A stretch of 64,000 nucleotides of DNA from Byssochlamys sp. IMV 00236. Its lineage: Eukaryota; Ascomycota; Eurotiomycetes; Eurotiales; Thermoascaceae. The position numbers and the translations under genes were made by a program. This document shows positions 34,881-45,300 of the stretch, piece after piece (positions within the stretch are counted from its first letter, which is position 1; every line of letters begins with the position of its first letter). The notes beneath the pieces are model-generated. The model was given only the letters and a program-made list of their open reading frames with translations, was not told the origin of the DNA and made no database searches. Where the stretch lies: assembly GCA_001931875.2 (NCBI GenBank), contig MSJH02000817.1, forward strand, positions 62,001 through 126,000, given 5' to 3'.

Positions 34881-36175
34881 TCATCTCCAGTTAAGGTCCG
34901 CCAGACCAACTTTCAGCTTCTCAAAGTCGAAGATAACGTACTTGTCCTTGGAGAAGGTCTCTCCAAAGTTGCCAATAACCCAGTCACCGTCACCAAGGGT
35001 CCGAACGTTGAGGACGCAGACGCCGTTGTCGAGCTTCTCAACATAGTTAGAAGGAATAATCTCCCAGACCTTACTTGATCCCGAGAATTGGTACTTCAGA
35101 GGGGGGAGCGACTGGGTTTTGTTGCAGTCGATCTGGTACCACGACTGGTTACCATTGTTGGGAGGCGAGTCAAGCTTGATTGGCGTAGCACCGCTGAGGT
35201 TGATCAGCTTCTGGTACGCGTTGACGGACATGGGAGCACCACGTCCGTAACTGGCATGGTCAAAGACGGCAGCAGATCCAACTGTGGTGTTCAATGGCTG
35301 CACCTCGTCGCCGATGCTGAACTGAGTGAGGCCAACGGCCCAGTATTCCAATAGAGCGGGGTTGTAGACGAAATCGACCACGTTAACTTCTGGGAATTGG
35401 ATGACATCGTACCATGTCACGCCGCCCTTGACGAGTCTAGAGTTGTAACCGCCAAGTGTCTGGAGACCATCATGGCCGCCACAAGTGGTCTTGTTGGTAT
35501 CCACAGAGCCATTGTAGCAATAATGGAAAGCAACGTATGGCTCAGGCCAATCTCCTGCGCGCCAGGCTTGGTAGAATGGGGATTCTGTAGTTTCTGTGTG
35601 GAGAATGTTAGTGTCATATCACTAGCCAGAAGATGAGCATAGAACATACTGTTGTCGGTTTTGAAAACTGGAGACAGTCCATAGACTCCCGCGAATGGGA
35701 AAGCGGCTGCTGTTTCATTGAACTGGAAGTCTGCAGCTTGAATGATCATGCGCGTGCTGCTAGGGCCAACGGTGACAATGTCGGAACTGATATCGACAGT
35801 CAAGGGCTTCCAGAAGAAGAAGTGGTTCGGGTCCCAGGACAGGTCCCCGTACCGAGAGGTGAGGTTGCGGAATGACGAAGACAATGACTGGTTGAACAAG
35901 GGTTGCTGCGTAGCGAGACAGTCGTACGTGTTACTTGAATTGCCATGGCACAAAGTCGTGAGGAGATATTGCCCAACCCATGTCCAGTCGACAAAGACAG
36001 GGAGTTTCTGGGGAGGTGTTCCCACAGAGATTTGGGATAAGAAACCGTACGAATTCCACGTCAGAGGCAAGTTGTAACTTCTAGCATTCTGACGAGATTG
36101 AACAGTGGGTACGGCACCAGCTAGATGGCTGGTGGCCGTCAATAGAACGGCTAGAAGAGCCTTAGAAAGGATCAT
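34881..36175 (-). CDS. pynH: Aspartic-protease-like protein lacking DTG motifs (PynH-type dehydratase candidate)
   Basis: Two exons (36175-35650 and 35593-34881, GTATGT...CTAAC...ACAG, frame checked) give 412 residues. Residues 1-21 form a signal peptide (hydrophobic core, Ala-Gly-Ala-Val end). The mature part has the pepsin-fold landmarks: YGFLSQISVGTPPQ with the flap-strand start, FAGVYGLSP in mid protein, and a WVIGNFGE near the C-terminus, like the usual ILGDxFLR. The catalytic motifs are changed: the first DTG is DWT (FVDWTW) and the second is DHA (AVFDHAS). The aspartates remain but the Thr-Gly pairs are gone, so proteolysis is unlikely. In the pyn pathway the equivalent protein forms the exo-methylene by dehydrating the serine-derived side chain. 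It is divergent from the thioesterase gene over a shared promoter carrying two palindromes. Confidence 0.83.
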
Positions 36176-36422
36176 CCTGAACTAGCGGTGGACTTTTCGC
36201 TGACGATAGCCGGATCTAGATATAGAAGACTCTGTATGCTTGGTTATGAGCATGGTTTCCCAAAGGCACAAAGTCATTTATAAACTTGGGAGTCCATACA
36301 CTTCAGCAATTTGGCCCCCGTGCTCCATTCGACTCGCCACCTCCATCGATATACAAAAAATCTCCGTTAAGCTCCGTCTGATTATTCTCCACTCGCAGAA
36401 CGTGGAAGCGCGAGATCTATAT

Positions 36423-36436
36423 CCGCTACCGAGCGG
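36423..36436. promoter_or_regulatory. CCG-N8-CGG site, 5-base arms
   Basis: CCGCT-ACCG-AGCGG: a perfect inverted repeat with 5-base arms and a 4-base centre, in the divergent promoter. Confidence 0.6.
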
Positions 36437-36462
36437 AACTAGACCGATAATGCCTAATTGGA

Positions 36463-36476
36463 CCGTCTATAGACGG
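36463..36476. promoter_or_regulatory. CCG-N8-CGG site, perfect 14-base palindrome
   Basis: CCGTCTATAGACGG is symmetric over its whole length. It lies 40 bases, about four helical turns, from the neighbouring site, which would place both on the same DNA face. Confidence 0.65.
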
Positions 36477-36721
36477 AGTATGAAGTAGGTTGTCGCGGAT
36501 GGAGTCCGGTGACTAAAAGAATTGTTTTGAGATCTGAAACAGATGCCCTCGGTCTTGGTATATGTAGGGACAAAAGCTTCCAATTTTCCTCGGACCAGAC
36601 TCATCCAGATTAGAACTCGAGCATCTTCGGCTTTTCTACTCCCTGCTTTTGCGCAGTATACTCCTAATCATTCTTCTGTTTTCTGCCTTACAGTCTTGCT
36701 AGAAGCAAGTACCTTAGAATC

Positions 36722-37585
36722 ATGGAAACAGTTCTGCACATGCAGGGAAGCACCAGCTCTCCCCTGACACCTCTATTTCTGATCCACGCAGTCTCAGGGC
36801 TTGCTTTCCCATATCTCACCCTGGGAGATCTCAACCCTGCAGACATGGAGCCCGAGAAGGCTCGTCCAGTGTATGGTATCTCCTCTCCTCTCTACAACTC
36901 CTCCTCGTACCGTGCGCCCGGTTCCTTCGAGGAGCTTGCGCGGCAGTATGTCTCCATGATCCAAGAAATCCAGCCGGCTGGACCTTACCTTCTTGGAGGC
37001 TGGTCCATGGGCGGGATGATTGCGGTAAAAATGGCAGACCTCCTGCAGGAACAGGGCGAGACGGTACTTCACGTTATTATGATTGATTCTGCAAACCCAG
37101 AACAGTACCCTGCTTTCGTGGATAACGAAGAACACGATTTTATCGCAGATATGGCCTACAGCGCCGTTGCTCAGAAGATGAATTTGCCAGGTAGCTCCCA
37201 TTCCGATGGAATGTCCAGCGACAGTGACCAGGACGACGATGCCGATGTTGAGCTCGAGAGCATGCTCCTCAAGATGCGGAAACACATCTGGGAGAGCATA
37301 GGGGTCATCTCGAAGACCGAACCGGGCCAGCTTCTGCCAGGCAAGTGTAACACTTCCGTGACCTTGATCAAGTGCATCAAGCTCGCACCCGTGGTGCCAG
37401 CCGTGCGATTGGAGAGGAAGAATTTTATTCGCAAGTGCTTCCTACATCCAACATTGCGATGGCGGGCCAAGCAGTTCAACCATTTCCGAACCATCCTGTT
37501 CAATGCAGAGCATGACGATGTATTCGACTCAAAGCATGCTCCTGAATTGACGCATATTCTCCGAATCGTCCTTTCGAGAATTTGA
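36722..37585 (+). CDS. pynI: Stand-alone type II thioesterase (alpha/beta hydrolase)
   Basis: An intronless frame of 287 residues beginning at the ATG at 36722. The start of the fold (LFLIHAVSGLAFPYLTL), the nucleophile elbow GWSMGG (Ser at about residue 95) and a late NAEHDD segment place it with NRPS/PKS thioesterases. The region around residues 155-175 is an acidic, low-complexity lid insert (SDSDQDDDAD). No signal peptide, so cytosolic. The equivalent enzyme in the pyn pathway releases the polyketide-serine chain from the synthetase by Dieckmann-type cyclisation to the tetramic acid. That need fits the altered reductase domain of the synthetase here. Confidence 0.85.
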   Translation: METVLHMQGSTSSPLTPLFLIHAVSGLAFPYLTLGDLNPADMEPEKARPVYGISSPLYNSSSYRAPGSFEELARQYVSMIQEIQPAGPYLLGGWSMGGMIAVKMADLLQEQGETVLHVIMIDSANPEQYPAFVDNEEHDFIADMAYSAVAQKMNLPGSSHSDGMSSDSDQDDDADVELESMLLKMRKHIWESIGVISKTEPGQLLPGKCNTSVTLIKCIKLAPVVPAVRLERKNFIRKCFLHPTLRWRAKQFNHFRTILFNAEHDDVFDSKHAPELTHILRIVLSRI

Positions 37586-38119
37586 GATCTTCCCTCCTCC
37601 GTCCTATCTCTTTCCGTTCATTAATCTATGTCGACTCTTTTTTTCCTTTGTCTCGGGGTTCTGAGGACATTTGCTTTGGAAGATTGAATTGAGAGCTGGA
37701 CATCTCCGTGGAATGGCTGGACTAGACGATTCAGCATGTATATAGACTCGAGGGCACTTTAGACAAGGGCTGTCCATTTCTAAGCAATATATCACTATAC
37801 ATGCGACAAATCCTTTGTCATACACTTCCTGTAATTGGGCATTATGTAGCGGCTTTGATGTTTGAAGCAGTCTAGTTGTGATTGAGTGACGAGTCCTCTT
37901 AAGTGATTTCATGTTAGCACCTTTTAGCCATGGTTCGAAATAGATAAGAATATAAAAGGATAAAACCACTTACGAACTCTGCCCTTTCGTCTCGTTTCAT
38001 CAAGTAATCTAGATTGTTCATTTCACAGCAAGACAGGACAAGTAAAAATAATCTCTATATTCAATCATAATCATAATCTCACATAACGACAAATAAATTC
38101 TATAAATCCATATACCCCT
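37586..38119. other. Intergenic between convergent genes, nothing seen
   Basis: The 3' flanks of the thioesterase and P450 genes. A/T-rich, no supported gene or repeat. Confidence 0.55.
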
Positions 38120-39681
38120 CTACTCAAGACATCTAATACTCACCGCGGCATCACCCACGAGCCAAGGGCTACCAATCTTCGTAAAGTCCAACTTAGAAAA
38201 GTCCTTTGGTGGACCGTGAGTTCCCCACTCAACACGGTAGTTCTTGACCAGTGTTGAGATCATCTCCCGAGTTATCATTCCAGCCATGTTTTCACCGGGA
38301 CATCTGTGCGAACCAGCGCCGAATTGAAGGAATGTCACCTGCTTCGAAGAGCCCTTCTGCTCCGGAGCCTCACTAGGTCTGAGCCAGCGCTCGGGGTCCC
38401 ACAACTCGGGGTCCTTGTAGGTCGCAGGGTCATGGTGGATCAGATATGGTGAAATGGAAACCACGGACCCGGTAGGAACAGTAATGTCTGTTCCCGGAAG
38501 CTGCACTGGCTGGCGTGCTAGGCGGAGCATGTTGACTCCAGAATAGCGACGACCGGTCTCCTTGATGACTGCCAGAAGCTCGGGTGACTTGTGGATGTTG
38601 GGACAGTCAGAAAGTGCCTCGCGCAGCTGTTCCATGTGAGCTGGAGATCGAAGCAGCTACAGAGGGGTTAGCGGATACAAATAAGTAAGGGACAGTGGTC
38701 TTCATACCTGGATGATGGTCCACGCAATACTGGCTACCGTGCTAGTATGAGCAGCGAACATAAGGAGAGTGTGGTGAGCAGGATAGAACTCTTTCAGGTG
38801 TGCGGTTGAGGCATCATTCAACGTGTAAGACACGTAGTCGAGAGAGTTGCGCCATTTCTCGGGGTTCTGATCCCGCTCATTTAGTCTCTCATGGAAGATC
38901 TCAGCGACTCTGTCACGGGCCTTTCCCAGTCGCTTCGCAGGGGGGTGAGGAACCCAGTCTGGGAAGAGGAAGTTAAAAGGGTGTCCAATGTCTGCTTCCA
39001 TACGGTGAAGCAAGTCATAAAGTTCGTCGATGTTCTTCTCGTAGAAGTCTTGGCCCATCAGACACCGTACGATGACCTTGTGCGCAAACTTGGAGGCTTC
39101 TTCGAAAATCTCAACATCAGTCTTGGAAGCCCAGTCTGAAAGAGACTTTTCCGCTTCTTCAGCCGCGATGCTGCGGTAGTGCTCCAAAGCAGCGGTTCTG
39201 TTGATCCCGCGGTTGAGAGAGCTGACCATCCGCTTGAGATGGGTAAAATAGCCAGGAACCACGACCTTGTTCAAGAAAAGGCCCTATAAAGTGTGAGAAT
39301 CCACTATTCGTCGTCTAGAAAATAGGAGCTACTTACCATACCGTCGCCGAATGACCAGACGTCTTCCCTGGTTTCCAAGTACATCTTGTTCAAATCGTTT
39401 CTTCTCAAGAAGATGATACTATTGAGAAGCATGTTGATACGAAAGACGGGACCAACTTTTGCGGTCGCATCCCTAACGAAGGTGATAGGATCTTTTCCGT
39501 ACGCCAGTGCATCTCCAATGACCGGCAAGCCGAACTTGGGAGTCGGGATACTCTTCTGGAACAGCTTCCGCAGGACAGAAAACGAAATTGCAATCACGAG
39601 TAGAAGAGGCAGGCCGAGAGGCACAACTCGTGTGATGACGGGAGTGTCTCCCACTGTAGTGGGTAATATGAAATGTCCCAT
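38120..39681 (-). CDS. pynD: Cytochrome P450 monooxygenase
   Basis: Three phase-0 exons (39681-39337, 39283-38708, 38656-38120) give 485 residues. A membrane anchor lies at about residues 18-38 (hydrophobic, then KLFQKS), followed by a proline hinge (IPTPKFGLPVIGDAL). The I-helix reads FAAHTSTVAS, the ExxR motif is KETGRR, and the haem loop FGAGSHRCPGE near the C-terminus holds the cysteine ligand, so it looks active. In the pyn pathway the P450 oxidises the ring alcohol to the ketone, completing the gamma-pyrone of pyranonigrin H. It is divergent from the MCT-type transporter and shares its promoter. Confidence 0.88.
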
Positions 39682-40122
39682 TTTGTATGTTTGGGGGCGA
39701 TAATGAAACCAACTATACTTTCTGCACTCGGTGCTCGCAACTATCCGGAATAAAGTCGTCTAGGAAGTCGGCATCCAAACGCTAATCCGCCGGGAGCATC
39801 CATCTTGTTATACTAGCCTCCAGATCTGGTCCCAGTCTTGCGAGCCACGAGGTAGGTGATCCCTTGTCAGACATCCTGTGCTGGAGTTAGATTCGCCCGC
39901 CCGCACGGCAGCGGAGGGTTTCTTGCGCCGTGCCGATTGTATGAGGAAAACATCCGTCTCTGCCGAATCGATATTTTAGGAAGTATAGAACCCGAGCCAG
40001 AATGGTTTAGAGTAACATACGCCGGCTAAAGTCGATCTTCAGAAGGACATTGATCGTTTCATGAAGTCGACATTCGTGATTTCCAACGCATAGACGCACA
40101 CCTCTTTGGTAAATCGCCAAAG
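39682..40122. promoter_or_regulatory. Divergent promoter of P450 and MCT-type transporter
   Basis: A 441-base region between divergent genes with one CCG-N8-CGG site in its middle. Confidence 0.65.
39901..39914. promoter_or_regulatory. CCG-N8-CGG site
   Basis: Inverted half-sites with an 8-base spacer, about 220 bases from both the P450 and the transporter start codons. Confidence 0.5.
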
Positions 40123-41999
40123 ATGGACAACAACAAAAGACACAGTCGAAGATCGTGGTTTGGATTACCCGATATTCCAACGTCAACCTTTCGACCTCAG
40201 TCATTCTATCAACTGTTCCAAGATGATCAGTTTCGCGTCGAGATGCCAGAGAAGGCATACTTGTCTCCTCTCGGCGCCTCGTCGGAAGAAACGCTCTATC
40301 CTCACCTATCTTTTCAGGAGCTCTCCGATATAGATCTATTTGGCAGCCAAAGAACGATAGTTACAGATTTTCCAGATTTCCCTCCATTTTACCCACAATC
40401 CGAAGAATCCCTGATTCGACATGACAGCATTTCAGAAGAGAAGGACGCAGTGGCCGATGACAGGCCTCCAGATGGAGGTCTACGAGCGTGGCTAGTAGTC
40501 ATCGGCGGATTCCTAGCATACTTTGCAACTTTTGGTCAGTTCAGAAATTGAAAAAGATTCATTTAGGAGACTTAATCTGATATATTGCAGGTTTGCTCAA
40601 CACCTTCGGCACTTTCCAATCATACTATCAAAGAAATCTTCTACCCGATATGTCTGGCAGCGTAATTGCATGGATAGGTTCCTTACAAGTACGTACGCTT
40701 TAGACATACAGAAACCACAACCCCAGTCCAGCCAGTCTAACGCAACTACAGATCTTCTTCCTGTTCATTGGCGGTATGGTCATTGGGCCTCTATACGATT
40801 CGTACGGAGCTAGGCCACTCGTCATCCCCGGATCACTTGTCTACGTTCTCTCCCTCATGTTCACCAGCATTTCAACGAAATACTACCAGCTCATGCTTGC
40901 ACAGGGCGTCATGTTTGGCATTGGAAATGCAATGCTGTAAGCTACCCTTACACATAACTAGATGCAGCCAAACGCATACTCATAGATCAGATTCTACCCA
41001 ACAATATCATCCATCACACAATGGTTCGACTCATGTCGCGGCCTCGCTCTCGGCATCGCCGTCTCAGGCTCCTCTCTAGGTGGCATATGCTGGCCGCTCC
41101 TAATCCAATACCTTCTAGACCACATCGGATTCGGCTGGGCGACGCGGATCACCGGCTTCATCTGCGTGGGACTCCTAACTCCAGCCTGTTGGTTGATTGC
41201 TTCTAGACCGGTAACTTCGCATTCACAGCACAGTGAACCACCCCCGAAGCTAGACTTTATCGGTATTCTCAAGGACTGGAAATACACCCTTTTCAGCGCC
41301 GGCATGTTCTTCGTTCTGTGGGGGATGTTCATCCCGTTCTTCTATCTGCCTACTTATGGCCAGGCGCACGGGATGAGCGAAAGTGCCGCGAATAACTTAC
41401 TTGCGTATTTGAATGCAGGCTCGCTGGTAGCGAGAGTAGTGACGGGGTTTATTGCTGATAGATTTGGGAGGTTAGTCGTCGACGACAAAAGAGAAACCCC
41501 CATTACCCATCCATTCTCAATGCTAAAATTATCCCAGATTCAACGCCATGTTCGGCTGCGCTCTCGGCTGCGGTATCCTTCTCTTCGGTCTATACGGCAT
41601 CACATCCATCGCTGCAATCATCGCCTTCGCTGTCCTCTACGGCATTTTCTCCGGTGGTCTAATCTCGCTCCAATCCGCTTGTATCGCTCAAATCACCCCA
41701 GACCACAGAATCATCGGTGTCAAGATTGGTATCATGATGGCTATCTGTTCGTTTGGGTACGCACCCCCATCCTCTACCCTCTTCCAACCATTCATAGTTC
41801 AAAGAGGAGAAACCAAACTAACATATTACTATTGATGATTAGAGGCCTAACAGGCTCCCCCATCGGCGGGGCCTTAATTACAGCCAACCACGGCGGTTTC
41901 ACAGGCATGATTGCCTTCAGCGCCGTCATTCTAACAGCTGGAGGATTCCTTGTGCTCCTTGCTCGATTCATAGCCGCTCCGAAATTACGCGTGTTTTGA
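40123..41999 (+). CDS. MFS transporter, monocarboxylate-transporter-like (MCT) family
   Basis: Six exons (40123-40534, 40591-40688, 40752-40936, 40991-41470, 41538-41756, 41843-41999) sum to 516 residues with all frames consistent. The roughly 115-residue hydrophilic N-tail is followed by PPDGGLRAW, the family start signature (DGGxxAW), and about 12 helices with GPLYDSYGAR, LGIAVSGSSLGG and ADRFGR loops. MCT-like carriers are frequent in fungal metabolite clusters, where they are presumed to export the product or move precursors. It is divergent from the P450 and very probably co-expressed with it. It may correspond to the transporter of the pyn cluster, but I do not assign the symbol. Confidence 0.85.
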
Positions 42000-42800
42000 T
42001 TTATTTCATGTTCTGTTTTCCAGAACAAGAAGAATAGAACTTGCTGAAAGTGGGAGGAGGGTAATGAACATACGATATAGACGGATTGATGCCTTTTTTT
42101 TTCTTTCTTTCTTTCATGCACATTTTTATCTTTTCTTCGTGTGACTCGAGGGATTATAGACATTACCTACACAGGATTGGGGTTTTGGTTAACTAGAGGG
42201 AAGAAATTCTATCCACGATACACGAGGGTCATAATGGGCGTTAATGCTGAGATTCCGCATGAAATTGTCGATTTTACTGTATTCTACGTTAGAATGGGAC
42301 ATGTTGAACAGTGAATATAGAAAATATTACTATTGATATTCAATTCTAGAAGACCATGTACTGAATGTATGTACATACATACAGTACACCCACGCCGCAG
42401 AAAAGTACCTTCCATCCCACTGGAAATAAAATGAACATAAACATCTAAATTAAAATACGTACCTGCATAAACGGAAAAGAACCCCAACCTCTAGGACCTC
42501 CATAAACCTAGTAAGAAAAATCATCATCGCCCCCAAAAACAAAACCCACATGGCCGCCACCGTGAACGATCCGAACCCCCGATCCCACGTGGGAGTTAAA
42601 CATACTTGAAGTACAGAGTAAGAACAAGAGACAAAAATTCGACATCTTCTAATTTTAGCAGAACTAAAATTCCTCTTCTGATTCTCATTAATACCATACG
42701 CTTAACTAGCCGAGTGGAATCAAATCATTGGACGCCTCTCTCATCTCTTCCTACCGCTTACTACCTATGTATAATTCATTCTATAAGCATGCATCTACCT

Positions 42801-42814
42801 CCGTCCCCGAACGG
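42801..42814. promoter_or_regulatory. CCG-N8-CGG site
   Basis: Inverted half-sites around TCCCCGAA, 350 bases upstream of the BBE-type oxidase start codon. Confidence 0.55.
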
Positions 42815-42873
42815 ATCGAAACGGGGAATTTAATTTCGAACCACAACTAACTATCGCCCCCAATTGGGGATTT

Positions 42874-42893
42874 CTACCGTTTGAGAACGGTAG
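42874..42893. promoter_or_regulatory. CCG-N8-CGG site in a 20-base palindrome
   Basis: CTACCGTT-TGAG-AACGGTAG: perfect 8-base arms around a 4-base centre, the longest and cleanest copy of the motif. It lies 271 bases upstream of the oxidase start codon and 76 bases from the neighbouring site. Confidence 0.7.
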
Positions 42894-43163
42894 TTACTAC
42901 CCCCTGGAGCTTTTGCCGGTATCCGATCCGAAGTGGTCTGAGAAGACGAGTTAAGGCTGAGAGAGCCTTAGCTTTGGGGGAGTGCATAAATTGCCCATAT
43001 AATGATATAATTATAAGGATGGGAGATCATCTTCTTGGCTTTTGTTTCCTTTATTGCTATTAAGCAAGCAAGTAAGCAAGTGGTCTTTGATTCCTTGAGA
43101 GAAGAAGCAGTGGTATACATCTCCAACCCGAGAATCAAAGCAGACCAAAAAGAACAAAAAAAG

Positions 43164-44939
43164 ATGAAACTCCCACCCCTCCTCCTACCCATAATGGGTC
43201 TCTTCTCTTCTTTCACTTCTGCCGCCCCCTCGGGCAGCAACTCATCCATCGCTCTCAAAACCTGCGTGCAACATGTTTTCCAAACGCAGGGCGGAAACCC
43301 CAACCAGCGCATCGTCGATCCCAGCATGGACACCTACACGGACTCTCGAATGGGTGAGAAGATCCAATTCGACGAGTTCCCTGCCTTGCTTGCTTATGCG
43401 GTGAATGCCGATGAGGTCGGTGCGTTGGTGAAGTGTGCTCGGCAGACGGGGTATAAGGCCGTTCCGAGGACGGGGGGTCATCAGTGAGTATTTATATGAT
43501 TCTGGTTGTGGTTTATTTTTGTATCTTGAAATAGATCGTTACGGGATAATGGGATAGGGGAAGATGGCTAATGGTATTTGATAGCTTCCTCGCATACTCC
43601 GCTCTAAACAACACTCTGGTCATCGACATCGCGCACATCAACTACGTCAATGTCTCGACTGCTGGGTCCGTCGCTACTGTCGGCGCTGGTATTCGTCTGG
43701 GAGCTCTATACACAGCTCTCGATGCATACAACACCACTTGGGTTGGAGGTATCTGTCCCACAGTCGGTCTATCCGGCCTCGTCTCCTCCGGCGGGTTCAA
43801 CATGCAGATGCGCGCGCTGGGCATGTCAAGCGACTATGTCCTTGCTGCAAAGGTCGTGACCGCAGACGGAAGCATCATCACTGCCTCGCCGACGTCTCAC
43901 TCTGATCTGTTCTGGGCTCTCAGAGGCGGTGGTGGCGGCACGTATGGTATTCTGGTCGAACTGACCTTGAGCCTGCGTCCTCTGCCTCGCTCAGCGATGG
44001 TTGCTATTTCCTGGAACGACAGCAGCATCCGATACGACGTGGCCAGACAGTTCCTCGACTGGGCTCCGAAAGCAGACAAGGAGTTCACTTCCCAGGTGAA
44101 CGTGTACAAATCCAACGTCCAAGTCCTGGGCTGGTATCTCGGCAAATCGCAACAGCAGCTCCAATCGCTGATCAACTCCTCCGGACTTCTCCAGATCGGA
44201 AAGCCCCAGGTCCAAATCTCCGGTAACTGCAACACTGATAACTCCCGTGTGTTCGGATACACAACGACGGAATGCGTACCGGACAACCAGGTCAATGCCG
44301 CAATCATGAATGTCGTTCCGGATCCGTTCTCCCAGTACGACAACTACCCGCAGTTCAAGTACAACGAGGTTCCTGTCTCAAGTTCTCGTGGTGTCGCCCC
44401 GGCATGGAGTCGGTTCAGACGGCTCAGCAAGTCGTTCTTCTTGCAAAAATCGAAGCCGCTGCCGGATGACGACCTGAAGAAGGTCGTTGATATGATCGGC
44501 CAGTTGGACGATGCCTCGCAGGTCTGGGGAGAGTGGCACGCGTGGAACCTGACCAGCACCATCGACAGCGCCTTTCCCTGGCGAAAGGAGGCGTACGCGC
44601 ACCTGGAGTTCCAGGTCCATGGATCCAATGATACAGCCACGCAGACGAAGTATGAGAACTGGTTTGCCAATCTCGAGAGCTCCCTCAGACCTATTGTAGG
44701 GTGAGTACCTTAGCCTCTCCACCTTTATCATGCATAAACTGTAGCTGACCGTGATGATACCCAGACCCGCCTCCTACTCCGGCTACATGGACAGTGGTAT
44801 TTCCACAAACCCATTCGAGTCCTACTACGGCTCGAACGTCTGCCGCCTGGTCCAGATCAAGAAGGCGTATGACCCGAACAACTTCTTCACGAACCCTGAT
44901 GCCATTCCTCCAACGGTGCCTCAGGGCATCTCGTGTTGA
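43164..44939 (+). CDS. pynB: Secreted BBE-type FAD-linked oxidoreductase
   Basis: Three exons: 43164-43483, 43585-44700 and 44764-44939 (GTGAGT donors, frames checked), about 536 residues. A signal peptide (LLLPIMGLFSSFTSAA) precedes a PCMH-type FAD-binding domain. The histidine of TGGHHF, assembled across intron 1, and the cysteine of GGICPTVGLSG correspond to the two residues that tether FAD bicovalently in berberine-bridge-type enzymes. The C-terminus has the BBE signature YYGSNVCRLVQIKKAYDP-NNFF, showing a complete enzyme. In the pyn pathway this oxidase converts pyranonigrin G back to the exo-methylene compound E. Secretion or vesicle targeting would separate it from the cytosolic reductase. 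It is the last cluster gene before pex3. Confidence 0.88.
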
Positions 44940-45300
44940 TAATCAGACGCGGGATGTAGATCTGCAGATGTTAGCATCAGTCATGTGTCCTTGTCATTAT
45001 AGATTAGATAGTTCTGTTTAGACTTGTTTACCTCATGTGTCCCTGTGAGTGTATATGGATGATTTTGTGGTTCTACTCGTATTGCACCAGTTCCGCATCG
45101 TTTAATCTTAATAAGGTGCCTTCTCTAGAGTATGAAGTTTTGAGGCGCACTTCATTCGCCCTCTTGTCTGATACGACCTTACACATGCAATGACAGTAAT
45201 ATAACACAACCGTGAAGCCTGAAAAAGGCAGATACATAATAACAAACATGGCTGAGAGATGGGAGATAAATCGACGCGTATAGATATCGTATGATCATGT

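Larger units (their letters stand above)
36176..36721. promoter_or_regulatory. Divergent promoter of aspartic-protease-like and thioesterase genes
   Basis: A 546-base region between two divergent cluster genes. Two CCG-N8-CGG palindromes lie near its centre, 40 bases apart, 250-300 bases from either start codon. Confidence 0.7.
42000..43163. promoter_or_regulatory. Upstream region of the BBE-type oxidase gene
   Basis: 1.16 kb containing the transporter 3' flank and the oxidase promoter. Two CCG-N8-CGG sites lie at 42801 and 42877. No other gene is supported. Confidence 0.6.
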
